From Patagioenas fasciata (lineage: Eukaryota; Chordata; Aves; Columbiformes; Columbidae): DNA of 64,000 nt. The notes beneath the pieces are model-generated. The model had not been told where the DNA came from. It ran no database searches and was given only the letters and a program-made list of their open reading frames with translations. A program made the position numbers and the translations under genes. The stretch is from positions 32,651,501 through 32,715,500 of the forward strand of contig NC_092523.1 of the NCBI RefSeq assembly GCF_037038585.1, given 5' to 3'. Below, one piece after another: positions 22,800 to 35,411 of the stretch; position 1 is the first letter of the stretch; each line of letters starts with the position of its first letter.

Positions 22800-25700
22800 T
22801 TTTAACATGAATTTGGCATGGCTTTTAAATCTGTTACAATCCTGAGAACTGAATCAGGCAGTTTCCTCAGTTGTGTGCCAGGTTTTGGAGACTACGATGT
22901 GTCCATTTGGCTCAGACCCAGGTCCCTAGTGCTGGGATCATGTGATACCTCAGGCTATTGTCTTGTACAGTTTAAATGGTATTCTGAGTGTCTTTTTGAG
23001 GGGTTGTGTGCTTTGTGTGCATCATAGGATGTGATGGGAAGGTGGGGGTAGAAACAGAGTGTTAAAGTGACTACAAACCCAACTCCATCTTGGGGGAAAG
23101 ATATTGTCAGACTTCAAATGTTGAAGTCAGTGAGCAGGTGGAGAACTGAGTCATGTGAATGCTAATGAAGGTACATTTATGGGACTGTTTAGGTTCCACT
23201 GAAATACCAGTAATTTAACTACATCATTACATAGAGAAGATTCAGCCCTTTAGTCACACCAGTAAAAATGATGTGTATCTCGAGGCAAAATGTTTCAACC
23301 TAAAATAGAAACAAGGAAAAGGATAGTATGTGATTGGGTTAGTATTGCTCATATTTATGAGTTGCAGCTAGCAGCAGAGAAATCCTCATGTAGATTTGTA
23401 TTTTCTCTTAAAGGGAAGTTGTAAAGGCAAGTGTTTCCTGAAATATTTCGAAAGTTCGGGTAGAAGACTTGCTCACTGTGTAGGTAACTTTCTAGCTCTG
23501 TAACTTTATGCATTATATCACGATTAAACAGGACAATGCAGACCTATGGATCAGCCCTATTTGTCTTTTCCTTTATTTCACTGATTGCACAGAGCAGGTG
23601 TGTATTCTGGAAAGTTCAGATCGAATAGGTATTCCATAGCCTAGCTGGAACCCAGCCCTCTGGTGAGCCCACAGTGCTTTGCCAGAGGTAGCACATGCAG
23701 CTGGGAGTGGGCTGATCAGTTTGTAGTTCTCTAGCACCTTCCATTACCTCTCTTAGAAGACCAATAATGGCATTATTCTGTTTTTCCCAGTGCTGTGCAA
23801 AGCAAAACAATGAATGTTGAATCAATAAAATAATCCATGGTTTAAGTACTCTAAGGCAACCCCTCCCCCCAATTTAAAATGATAAATTATTTATTTTTCT
23901 TTAAGCATTTTAGTGGCATCATCTTTTTGTATTTTTCTTGAAATAACATTTGGATCTGCTTTATGTGAAATTCTGTATTTGAAGCTTTTTTCAGACTGTT
24001 AAATTAACAGATTAGTTTTAGTAGTGAGCCAGTTGGAGTTAATCAATTGAGAACAACTGTACAGAGGTTCTCTAAGCTAGGCTGGATTTGAAGGGTTTAA
24101 TTTTAATCATAGTCTGAAAGCTACAGCTGCTTCATGTTTGTTTAGTAATAGACTTGATGAGCAGCTAATTTGAAAGGAAAGCTCAGGCACAGGTGTGAAA
24201 TTCCTCATGAGTATAAGAGAACTGGCCCTGGGTGTAGGAAGATGTTGCTGAACATATTGCTCTACAGTAAGCCAAAGAGTTTTAAAAAAAGTATTTCTAA
24301 ACTAGCACTCTTGACATAAATCCCTTGACCTGAACATCCTTCAACATTTTATCATACCACGTAAGTGATCATCCAGTATGTCAGAGAGCAGGATTTGAGC
24401 CCCTGCTCTTTCTATTTTTCAGTCTCCTGGTTCTAGGATTTGAGGCCTAGTGACAGTAATGCTCTGAGTAGGGCTTTTGTTTTTTCCATATGATGCTATT
24501 ACTGTTTGCCTAGAAAAACTCATATTGATATGAGAAGCATCAGTTACTACTGTCCATTCTATACACATACAGAGGATGTGGAGGTGTGAATCCTCACCTG
24601 GGCTAGTGGCCTCCATGGACCTTGGGCGAGGGAAGATGTAACTTCTGAAGAAAGGCAGAATTGAAAACACTTTCTCTGGCATTTCCTACTCTCTAGGTTG
24701 TGACCTCTGTGGGCAGTGTGTTTAGTCCTAGTAAATACTACTCTTAGGTTAGTAAAGGTTCTGATTTGTGCTCCCTCGTACTTGCTGTGATTACCCTCAT
24801 GCTCCTCTAGCAGTTACTGTGAGTCATAGCTCACAGATGAGATTATTTACTTTAACAACCATCTCCTTAGCATTATGTGAGCACACAAGCTACTGAGTTG
24901 TGGAAGCCGAGGAGATAACACGTAATTTGTTCTGTTCCCTTTGCTACAAGACAGTTAAGCTCTGTTAAAGACAGCTGTGGCAGATGAAGGGACTGCTGCT
25001 CACAGATATTGCTGTCAGCGTTGACCACGTCTGCAAGTTAGGCCTCCGGTGCTTTCCATGGGGCAGGATTCCCTAGGAAGGCAGGATGTGCGTGACAGGT
25101 GGTGTAATGCAAATGCTAGTGCAATGGGGTAATCTTTTTGGGCATCTAGTCCCAAAGCTCCGATTTATAGCAGGCTAAAGTGGGGAAAGAGCTGGATGAG
25201 ACTCAAGAAAATGTCAGGAGAAGTTTAAAATAGTCCTAGCAGATTTTGACCAGGGTGTATGTATAAAACCAGAGATGGTTCTCTAGTTTTGAAACCTACG
25301 GACGAATTATATAGGTATTCTCCAAATTCACAAAGAAAGTGGGAAAATATCTTAAAACTTTAGTTATTTTAATGACCTCTGCATTTTCTTGATAAGATCA
25401 TGAGCGGAAGTACTGTGCATTGCTATTCTAGCAAGAATTTCTGTACACTCCAAAAACATGGGCCCAGTCTTGGAGGTTCAAAACAATCAGAAGACTGATT
25501 GGATGATAGATCTGTTCTCTGGCTTCTTTGAATTAATTAAAAAATGAAGTTCTTTAAATAGTTGATTATTAATGTGGACTGTTACCAGAATTTCTGTATA
25601 GATAATTAGGTGTTAGTACCCATATTATTACAGATGGTAGGCAAGATGAAGGTATGCAGAGATATACAGATATTTTGAGACTATGCAAGTCAGTGACAAG

Positions 25701-26730
25701 GTGAAGAAATGATGCAAAAAAATATTGATTTTAGTCTTCTGTTGAAATAATCAGATTCAGTGTTATTTCCTAGTGCAAAGTCATGTAAATCCTTTTGGAG
25801 TTCACCAGATATGAACTGTGCTTGAGATGAAGATGTATGAGGAGAGAGACATACTTTTTCAATTATAGGGCTCTGAGTTGTTGCTGCTGCTGCTGCTAAT
25901 TGATTTGGTTAAAAAATGCTTGCCTACTCTGGAAGAGCAGCTTCTGTGATTTGAAATAACATGTTTAGATGTTTCTCTAGCTGTGGGTTAACAAAGCGAA
26001 TCATGGATTCCATAGTGCCTTCATATTGTCCAACACTGATAGAAGAGGGGGAAAAAAAATTCCAGCTCTCTTGTTGTTTCTGGTTGTCATGGCTATTGTG
26101 CTGGCACAGAATTGATTTCATTTCACAGAATTTTATTCATTTTACAAAACTGAAGAAACTGATTTTGCTGACATTTTGGTTTCACAATGCCTGCCTTTCT
26201 TAGAGAAAGCCACTGCGTTGTGAAAAGCATTGGATGCAGTAGTAAGAATAACATCCTGTGCCTGGAAGGCATTGCGAGCCACCGGAATCAATCCAAGAAC
26301 CTTATCAAGTACAAGTAAACAATAAAATGAAACCCATTTATCTGAACCGGCAGTACAAATGTATGATATGAGGAACACTCACTTAACCCTCTCAAAGCTA
26401 GCACAGCAGCAGGAGGAAGTTTCGGGTTTCTTCCCTCGCAGTCTCTTTTGTATTCTGTATGATGCTAGGCTTGCGGGGAGGGAAGGAGTGTGTGCATGTG
26501 TGTATCTCTGTGCAGAAACACACACGTAGGTCAATGTACAAAGCATCTTCTGTTTCAAATAGAAAAATCAAAAATTTGTTTCTAATTAAGGTTTAGAGAG
26601 CTAATGCACTAACACCAAAAAAAAAAAAAAGATTGTTTTTCATGTGATTTCTGACTACTAGTATAAAAATTAAAAACCAATCTTTGATACTATCTGTATG
26701 ACTTGTTCTACAATAAGAAAGACTAGATGG
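22800..26730. other. Gene-poor interval between the two direct repeats
   Basis: No exon, RNA gene or transposon recognised. Includes a (GCT)5 run at 25883-25897 and an A-run near 26617-26630. Confidence 0.5.
25883..25897. repeat. (GCT)5 trinucleotide run
   Basis: Five perfect GCT units in noncoding sequence. Confidence 0.9.
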
Positions 26731-26734
26731 AGCC

Positions 26735-26874
26735 TGTGTATTTTGAAAGAATATCTAAAAGCAGCTATGGCTTCAAATGTGATGCTAGATTGAGAAGCAG
26801 TCATCCATTTGATCAGTTCTGTTCTCTCCAGCAGGTAGATACATATTAAGGCTGGATATCAAATTTACATTGTC
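26735..26874 (+). repeat. Direct repeat copy B of the 142-bp segment
   Basis: Partner of 22126-22267. The core begins TATGGCTTCAAATGTGATGC in both copies and continues unbroken for more than 60 bases. Flanks are unrelated, so this is either a dispersed repeat family or a small local duplication. Confidence 0.9.
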
Positions 26875-27321
26875 TGTGTTGATCTTGGGTTTGTCTGTAT
26901 CAGACTTACTGCTGTGACTACAGCTTCTGACAGGTTGACTGCCTGAGTATTTACCTACATTTGCACCTTACTCTGCATTCCTCTCTCAATGAATTTGAGA
27001 GTAAATTAAGCTTAAGGTAGTCTGGATATGACTTGCAGTGACTGTGCTTTTACAAAGCCCCAAACTCACTGATAGGTTTTTAGATGCTGCATAGGTGCTT
27101 TTCACTATACTGTTGTTGGTAGAGCAGCTATTTGGCCAGTGACTTCAAGGTCTGGATTTTTTTTAGCTATGACTAATACTAGTAAACAACATTAAAGAAA
27201 GTGAGTTTTATAGTATCTTTTATTAGTATTTGCATTCTAGGATGTTTTTGCTCCTCAGTGGCACTGAAACAATAAGATGTGGTGTTAATTTAACTTACTT
27301 TCATTGAGTAAGAAGGCATTA

Positions 27322-27427
27322 TGGTCCTGGGCAACCTGCTCTAGCTGGCTCTGCTTGAGCATAGGGGTTGGACTCAATGGGCTGGATCTCAAGAGATCCG
27401 TTCTCACCTAAACGATTTTGTGACTAT
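27322..27427 (+). mobile_element. CR1 LINE 3' end fragment (plus orientation)
   Basis: Contains the typical avian CR1 tail: GGGCAACCTGCTCTAGCTGG, then CTGCTTGAGCA, GGGTTGGACT and a diverged terminal TTTTGTGACTATAA in place of repeated TTCTGTGA. This is a 5'-truncated, inactive copy. Confidence 0.85.
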
Positions 27428-27504
27428 AAAACTGTAAATCAGAGAAAGTAACTATGAATTAAGTGATCATTAGTAAATTTAGCTTAAATTCAATGGAAGA
27501 GTAA

Positions 27505-27839
27505 TGTGGAGGGGTTTCATTAGATGGAGATATGTTGTTGAATTAGTCAGGCCCAAAGGAATCTCAAGGCCACTTTGAGAAGCTGAGAACAGAATCTGCT
27601 GTGAGAAAGAGGGGTGTTTCTTCATTAACAGGGCCTCAGCATGGTGTGAGTCATCGAACCTATCATCGGTGGGGCTCCAGCATGTGGACTGCCCATGATA
27701 CTCATTTAGCGAATCCATGCTTGAAGCGTGGATGTGTGATTAGGGAATAGTTGCGTATATAAGGAGGCTTGTTTCTGTAATAAATGGCTTTGCATGATTC
27801 ACATTGAATCGGAATGCTGAGTCCTTTATCGCTCCAACA
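27505..27839 (+). mobile_element. Solo LTR of an endogenous retrovirus
   Basis: The block begins TGTGGAG and ends CTCCAACA, giving imperfect inverted termini. It is flanked by GAGTAA on the left and GAATAA on the right, a six-base target duplication with one mismatch. Inside are a TATA box (TATATAAGG, 27756-27764) and a poly(A) signal (AATAAA, 27779-27784), with spacing like that of alpha/beta-type LTRs. No internal retroviral genes adjoin it, so it is a solo LTR left by recombination. Six-base duplications point to a class II (ERVK-like) origin, which is inference. Confidence 0.75.
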
Positions 27840-27893
27840 GAATAATAGTGGGGTTTTAAATTTCAAACAGAAAATAGATACTACATTCAGCTG

Positions 27894-28280
27894 TAGAATC
27901 ATAGAATAATTTAGGTTGGAAAAGACCCCTAAGATCATTGAGCCCAACCATTAACCTAACCACTGCCAAGTCCACCACTAAACCGTGTCCCTAAGCACCT
28001 CATGTCTTCCAAATACCTCCAGGGATGGTGACTCAACCCCTTCCCTGGGCAGCCTGTTCCAATGCCTGACAACCCTCTCTGTGAATAAATGTTTCCTAAT
28101 ATCCAATCTAAACCTCCCCTGGTGCAACTTCAGGTGTTTTCCTCTTGTCCTATTGTTTGTTACTTGGGAAAAGAGACTGACACCCACCGTGTTACAACCT
28201 CCTTTCAGGTAGTTGTAGAGGGTGATAAGGTCTCCTCTCAGCCTTCTTTTCTCCAGGCTAAACAGCCCCAGAGCTCAGGA
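27894..28280 (-). mobile_element. CR1 LINE 3' fragment (minus orientation)
   Basis: The plus strand starts TAGAATCATAGAATAATTTA and continues with the reverse complement of the CR1 3' region. The minus strand encodes the characteristic [20 protein letters not shown] and then VESPSLEVF. About 390 bp, 5'-truncated; it contains no complete reverse transcriptase. Confidence 0.95.
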
Positions 28281-28299
28281 ACTTGAATATGGAGAATGC

Positions 28300-31200
28300 T
28301 TGTATATTGATAAATGTATTGGGAAAAAATATTTCAACTAAGAGGAAAAAAAATCAGACATTTAGCTGGATGAATAAGCACCTTGGAGAGAATTAAGAAA
28401 TTAAGGGGAAGAAAATGAAGACTTACACAGGTGAAGATAAAGGACACTGTAGGTCTAGCACCCCAGAAATAAAACCAAACCAAACGAAAAATACAACTAA
28501 AGTATGTAACTGTTCTTTATAGATTTCCCCAAGTTTTTTAATACTACCAATGTGAAAACCAAGAATTAAAATAATTAAACTGCTAACATGGTCTTCTGTC
28601 TTATTCTTTGCCACCCATTCCTAGTTTCTATACTGACAATGAAGCTATGATATCTATGCTTGGTAATGTTAAGGTAGAAAAGAATCTGACATAAATTCAA
28701 ACAGTTCTGTTAGCATCAAAGAAAACATGCTGCATTAGAGTATCTCTAGAAAAAGGTGTTAAAAAGGCAATACACTGGGTTAGTGAACATTCTTAGAGAA
28801 GTGAGAAAATTACATACTTTCCCTGGCCTGTATTTCTACAAACAAGTTTTGATATTAATCAACTTCCATTCTTTCCTGACAAAAATTGTAGGTGATATTT
28901 GTTTGTTTATTTGTTTGTGCACAGGAGTAATTGTGATGTAACACTGTCAGAAATTGATTCACAATTTGTAGTCTCTTCAGGTCTAGGCTCTTGTCTCTAT
29001 GGTGCTATTAGAACGTGTGACACTCGAAGATAGAGCAATAGAAATAAGATGAAGGACTTGAGTTCTCTTCATTTGACAGCTATTACTTTGCAAATGAAGT
29101 TCCATTCCTCTCCTGGTAACTTGTTTTGAAGATGGGGAATGGCTAAGACCACTGCAAGTATGCACACAGGCACAGTATGTAATATGTATTTTCCCAAACA
29201 CATTGCAGATTGAAAGAAATTTTATTTTCATCCTTTTGGTAATACATGCTTTGAAGACAGTTGGTATTAGAAGGCACTTAAAACTAATACAGGCAAACAG
29301 TGGGGATTTGACACTGTCATTTGGATAAACTCTGTTTGGTGAGTCAGTTATCATACTTGAGAGTCCTAACAGTTTGAAACATGGCTTTGGTCTCTTATCT
29401 GCTTTAAGTAAACTCCAGTTTAAAAATTGCTTTGCATGCAGCAGTACTAAGTATACAAAATCTGATTTTAAGGGAATAGTTGGTATTCTCAAGAGGACTA
29501 CCCCCAAATGCTCTTCAAGCTCTCTGCTATCTTACGACACATCTGGTTTTTTCAGTCGTGGGAATAAACTGAAATGTTTGGGCAACAGTTTATTTTTCAG
29601 ACTGATTTGTGAACCTGAACTATAAAGTATCATTTGTATTTTTTAGGCTTTTCTTGTGCTTACATACCAAACCAACAAAAAATACTGGTTACTTCTCTCT
29701 CTGACCTTCAGGTAAAATAACTGAAGACACACATAGGTATATTAAGAGGCTTTTAACAGACGTTTTAAAGCATTATTTTGCAGGTTTTTTTCTCTCTAAC
29801 AAGTCAGTATTCCTCAAGTTGAATAGTTGAGACAGAGGTATTTCCTTTGCTCTTTTATCAAGGTAAGTGGAAGTGATTAGAGCAAATTCTGTCATCAGTT
29901 CCTAGCATTCTACTTTTATCTTCAGTGCCTAATAGTTTGGTCATGTCAGCACACACTCTAGGTCAGCCCTTGATCTCTTCAGGCAGCTGTAGACCACCCA
30001 TGTGCTCAGAGAGATGAGGTGAGGTAGAAAGGTTTTTTGAGACTGACACAGCGTTTCTAAATCTTACGAAGTCTGATATTTTTCCTAGATTTCCAATTTT
30101 AGTACTCATTACAATCTGAGATTTACTTTTAAGTGAAACTTCTAGTTCCAGGAAGGAAAATGAATGTTAGCACTTAAAAAAAAATTTTTTTTTTAAAAAT
30201 TGTGTTTTCTGGAAGCTGATACCAGGTTAATTCTATATTGAGACTACTGCTGACCATATCAGAGGACCACAGTCCTCTCTGATAGCTGGGACTCACATTT
30301 TCAAAGGTAGAGAGTTTGCCGTGTCTTCTGTCTAAAACTGTAGCTCTCTAGAGAAGAAAGAGCTTCTGTAGTATCCCAGAGGATTCCTGGAAAAAAGAAA
30401 TGTACTCAGGTACTCTGTTTTCTTAGAACATCTTTGTTAGCTTGAAATAATTTATTTACCAGGCTGCTCATTTGGGATCATATTCTCCTTGTGTTGTATG
30501 GGCGACCTAGTAAACAACCAATGAAGAAATTTATTCATGAAACTCTCAGTAAAATCAAGGGAAGACAGACACTCCTTCAGTTCGAATTTCCATGTGTGGG
30601 ATGTAGTGACAAATGGTGCTGCATGGAAGTTTCTTTCTGATGTCAGTCTTTTAGGAAGCCAGTTTAATAGGGCTTTATCATTAGGTTGTCGTCAGCTCAA
30701 CTCATTAATGCTGAATTTTTGTGTTGAAAAAAAAGTTCCAAATTTTGAGGCTACCCTGAGAAACAGACGGTTGCTGAAAGTGAAGATTTTGTTAGGAGGG
30801 AAAGGCTTTTTTGATGGAATTAAAACCTCCAAATGAAATAGCTGCAAAATATAATGAGCGAGCAGTGCACAGTGACAGACATTAGAAAGTGTTTTCAACA
30901 GATGATTATAAAAGGTGCATTAAGTACTAATTACTGCATACAGTTGTTTCATGCTTTTTAAAACATATTCCAAAAATGATTGCAGGGAATTAAAAATATC
31001 TGAAAAATACTAGTTTTAGAACTCTGATTTCAATATGGAAAACCTAGAGCATCTGGGAACAGATTAGGCATTGACTTACATCGATGATCGTAGAATGCAC
31101 ATCCCTGTTGCAGCTAAAATGTACAAGAAGTGGAGCTCACATGCCACCATTTGTGTTAGCAAAGGCAGGGATCTGTGTGAATAAGGAGTTACCAAGGAAC

Positions 31201-32950
31201 CCGTATGTGTTTTCTTCTATTTTGTGCAAAGTTTGCGGTTTTGCCTAAAAGTTGTGGAAATACTTGTTGTGAGATATATTATAGAAATAACTTAAAATCT
31301 GCTAAGATTAAAAAAGAAGTTTCACAGTTTGGAATAGTTCTTTTATCATTTTAGATCCCAGTTATACATAGCCATGTGTGCATACACATGTGCGCACAAA
31401 TTTCTACGATACCAGGAAAATGGAAATGACACTGATGATGCTAGTGCCATCAGACATCATAGGTGCCCTCAGACAGGATGGCTCATGACATACATGTGTG
31501 TTCCTTTTTGGCAAATATTTTTGCAATTGTCGTTACTGGGCTGATGTACCTTATGACAAAAGAGGTGAAATACTGTTTACCTTAATCTGTATGTATTTCT
31601 AATTTATTCCATGTTCCTTTACTTTCTTCAGCTTGGTGACTTCCAAATTCAGGTGTGATTGTGTTTGTGAAGAGAAATGCATACGAATTACTTAGTGAGC
31701 TAACTTTGGAAATATATTTGATACCTGCATTGAAGATTCACATAGAGAAACAAGTAGACACAAGAAAAGTTAAAGATAGGGATTACTGTTATGAATAGAT
31801 TGACCAGGACATTAAAGCTGTAAAGAAATGTAGCTAGTTATGGTGGAATTTGGAAAATGAAGCTAATGCAGATGAGAAGTATAAAAACAGGGTATGATTC
31901 GTGAAGATGTGGTGCTTTGGTTACATGCAAGATGAGCTAGAAATTCAGATGTGCTTTACAGCTGTTCATACTGTCACATTTATTCCTAAGCACAAGTCCT
32001 GCACTAAAGAAGGTACATTTTTTTATTCAGGGGCACTAAACTTGAATATAAATTGAGAAAAATTCATTATGTTGGAATATTGCCAAAAGCAATTAAGGAC
32101 AAGAAAATGTTAGAAAAGAATGGAAAAGAAGCTTGTGCAAAAGACTCATCTTTGAAATTGCATTTACAGTAAAAATCCTGCAGCTCAGTATTCTGCAGCT
32201 GACCACTCCATCTTTACTGTTCTATTAACCTGCAGGTAACTTCTGGCAGAAAATTAAATGGGGAAGAATGAGCATTTAGAAATAAATCAGTTTTAACGAT
32301 TGAATGCTTGTACTCATCAAAAGTTAAGTAAATAGACCATCCATTCCCAAGTCAATCTTTTTGGGTCTTGCATTAGATAAACATTAGTTACAGGTTATTT
32401 TTGTTAATAGTTGAAAGCCAACACTGTACAAAGTGCTTTAGCAAAAATGACAAAAAAGTTCTTTGAAATGCTCGCTTTGTAGTTAGAGAGTACAGAGTGA
32501 AAGGATGAATGAGTTACATTGAGAAGCATTGCAAATTAAGTTGAGCAGATATTGCTTTAGAATTTTATGATTTCCTTTAGATTTTTATGTATTTTTAAGT
32601 TTCATTTGTCTCCTGGTTCAATTTAATTTTATTCTGTGCTAGAGTATGTTATGGTGCAGAAAAGAGAACAGGTGTTTATTTGAGCTTCCGAAAGATAAAT
32701 ACAAAGGAAGAGGTTTTATTTGTGGGGGTTGTTGTTCATAACTTTCATCTAGTTGCAGCCCACTTTGTCAAATGTACATAAATTTGCCACCCTTCAGCAT
32801 TCTTGGACCAATTTCAGCAAATGTGTTATAGGCAGCGATTTAAACAAATGGAGACAAGGAAGCCACAGTAAACATGATATAGATGCAGCTTCTCATCTGA
32901 GTTCCTGATTTACAGCCAGTACCAGCAGATACTGAGGTGATAAAGTGAGG
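28300..32950. other. Gene-poor interval
   Basis: No supported gene. The longest frame, 174 codons at 28983-29507 (minus), has no recognisable domain and resembles chance coding in AT-rich sequence. Confidence 0.5.
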
Positions 32951-32976
32951 ACGGTTCAGTGTTTAATAAAAGTGAT

Positions 32977-33324
32977 CTAGGACTCTGGATGGTCAAAATT
33001 TCCTTTAAAGACTAAAGATTTCAGTTCAGAGCTAATTGCAACGAATGTGAGAAATTGTGTCTTGCTGATTTCTATTTGATAAGGCAATGAATCATCTTCA
33101 GAACAACCTTCTCCGAGTGCTGTACCTATCCTTGGGAGTACAGTTAGAGGAAGTTCTAAAACAAACAAATGCGGAAATCTAAATCTTTGGTTACTTAAAC
33201 ACTGGCACTTTATTTTCTGCCAGGGATTTGGACAGTCCCATAGCATATGTAACAGAGCATCTCTGTCAGAGTTAAACATTGCCAACATTTGCTTATGCTG
33301 GCAATCCCAGCTGTGTGCTTTCAA
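32977..33324 (-). mobile_element. Possible L1/Tx1-type LINE remnant, C-terminal RT tail
   Basis: A minus-strand frame of about 115 codons without a stop reads, in order, C-x-HK, then LLHMLWDCP, then PWQKIKC. Further on come LPLTVLPR and, near the end, FVAISSELKSLVFKG. In L1/Tx1-type LINEs the region after the reverse transcriptase has the pattern Cys...LLHhxWxCPxhxxFWxxI...LLxhLP, followed by a block ending in Ala/Lys and WKS. The match is by eye and the copy is diverged. No start codon or upstream RT motif was found. If not a LINE, it is a chance frame. Confidence 0.4.
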
Positions 33325-33329
33325 AACGG

Positions 33330-34640
33330 AGCACCCTGTGGGCCAAATCCTGCATGCTTTGTTTGATGATCAGCTCTGGGCCAACAGACAGGAATTGATA
33401 AAAGGCTTTTCAGCGTTAAATGCATAAACTGCTGTATCTTGATCAGCAAGCTACAATTCTGCTACTGGGGCCTCTATCAACTCTTTGGATGTGACTGATG
33501 TGAATAAAGCACAAAAGGGCCTGGAAAATACACTCACCACTCATTCAGTAACAAGTATTCTAAACTGTTTGAATAATACATTGTCCATTGTTTACTTTTT
33601 TAAAACAATTTGAGTTAATTGATGTTAAAATCTCCCAGGGGTACATAATTAAGCCATTTGAGGAGGCCGCATAGGCAATGTGATAGGCCATGGGAGGGCT
33701 GTGGTCTCTCTGCTTCTACAGCTGAGTGTCTCTGACAACAAACAAAAAAAGGGGCAATATTTTGTAAGTGTAGGCACACAAACAAGCTGTTATGATTGTA
33801 TTGTGAAGCTTGTGTAAGACAACTTTATTTTGTCATTGTTAGACCAGCTGTATGGCATGGATCTTGGGGAACGACTGTGTTAATGATGAACAGATACACT
33901 GGAGCTGCTGTTGCCCTCTTTAAGTTTGCATATCCATTTATCCTGAGGTAATTATAGAATGAACAGAACCTGTATAAAGGGTAATGGTATGGATCACAGC
34001 CAGATAACAGCTGGCTCTGTGAAGGCCTTCTCCCCTTTATCCCAACTGCTCCACACCTTCTTTTGATACATCGAAGAATTTCAGGTACTTAAGCTTTGTG
34101 CAAAGTAGACTGAGCTTCATCCCCTGTGATCAGAGAAGGGCTGCTCAGCCTGTCCAAGTCTTTCAAAGATTACTTAAAAAGCAGCACTTAAGAAACTGAG
34201 CTAAAGCAGTGATTCCTTCCAATTTATTCATTTTCACAGCAGCCTACTGCTACACCCTGTTATTTCTTTCTTAGGCATAATCTGCTACTTGACTCGGGAA
34301 GCAAACAAAAGACGAGTTCTTTTAGCTTGTGGCACTGCTTTTAGATGTATGGTTAGGCAATGTGCATGTGTCTGTAAGTGCATGCATGCATCCACATCTT
34401 GCAAACCATCCTGGGGATGGTTTGATACAAACTATCTACCAGTTTAAGATTACAGGAGAAACATAGAGAGGGATACAGTTTTATTTATTTATTTAACTAG
34501 AGCAAGAGGGTCCCTTTTTTTTTTTTTTTTTTTTTTCCCTAGTGTAGCTCCAAACTGTGCTTGACTTAGAGAAGAAAAAGCTGCAGAGGGGGAAGCTGGA
34601 AAAGAGGAAAAAGCAGCATGAGATCTGCTCCTTGAAATAT
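33330..34640. other. Noncoding interval with a cluster of SOX/FOX/homeobox-like sites
   Basis: At 33550-33660 the sequence is dense in ATTGT/ACAAT, TGTTTAC and TAATTA-type words, including ACATTGTCCATTGTTTAC. Enhancer potential is inference only. No gene is seen. Confidence 0.25.
34515..34536. repeat. Poly-T (22)
   Basis: Uninterrupted run of 22 T residues about 110 bp left of the CR1 fragment. Confidence 0.95.
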
Positions 34641-34644
34641 TAAT

Positions 34645-34852
34645 GGAATAGAATAATTCAGTTGAAAGGGACCTACAGTGATCATCTAGTCCAACTGCCT
34701 GACCATTTCAGGGCTGACCAAGTTAAAGCATGTTATTGACAATACTGTCCAAATGCCCTTAAACACTGACAGTCTTGGGACATTGACCACCTCTCTAGGA
34801 AGTCTGATCCAGTGTTTGACCACCCTCTCAGTAACAAAATGCTTCCTAACAT
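34645..34852 (-). mobile_element. CR1 LINE 3' fragment (minus orientation), diverged
   Basis: Starts with the reverse-complemented CR1 tail (GAATAGAATAATTCAG, then AAAGGGACCTACAGTGATCA). The minus strand encodes RKHFVTERVVKHWIRLPREV, the same conserved tail as the copy at 27894-28280 but more diverged. Confidence 0.9.
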
Positions 34853-35395
34853 ATGAAGATGTGTTTCCAATATGAAGATATAAGGAGATAACGACTGGAT
34901 ATCCTGTGCTGGGTGTTTTTATAGAAGGGGAAATTGCCAGGGGAGCTGGTGTGACTGCTGCTTCCAAGTGGAGCCCTTAAGAGTACCTTGTGTTCTGTGA
35001 ACACGTGAATAGTAGCTATACTTGAAATGAGCATAAGCTAGCATGTGGAGACAATATGAAGCAATCCATACAGTGGTATTTATCATGTCAAAAACATATC
35101 CAAGTACTTTTGCAAGAAATAAGAACCAAGAACACTCTGCAATACCGAAGTCTTGCATTTGTGTTCATCTAAAACACTTTGTTTTTATTTTTTTTTTTTC
35201 CTGTGAAAATGTGGTTCAAATTCTCAATTAAAAAAAAAAAAAAGATTGGAAAGTAGGTATATTCTTATAATCCCGAAGTGTCTTTGCTGGAAAACTTCTG
35301 AGAGGAAAGTGTATAATTAGTATTGGAATAGGAGAGCATAGGTGGCTCTAGTGCTCCAATCATTAAAAGTAAAATGGAGAAAGTTCTGAGTAATA

Positions 35396-35411
35396 GTGTG
35401 TGTGTGTGTGT
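35396..35411. repeat. (GT)8 microsatellite
   Basis: Eight perfect GT units. Confidence 0.95.

Noticed and set aside
22126..26874. Reading the two 142-bp copies as paired LTRs of one element
   Set aside because: They lack TG/CA termini in both copies, have no TATA or poly(A) signals, and no retroviral genes lie between them.
28983..29507. 174-codon minus-strand open frame
   Set aside because: No start context, splice sites or family motifs, and composition of random AT-rich translation. Among more than 100 kb of reading on both strands one such frame is expected.
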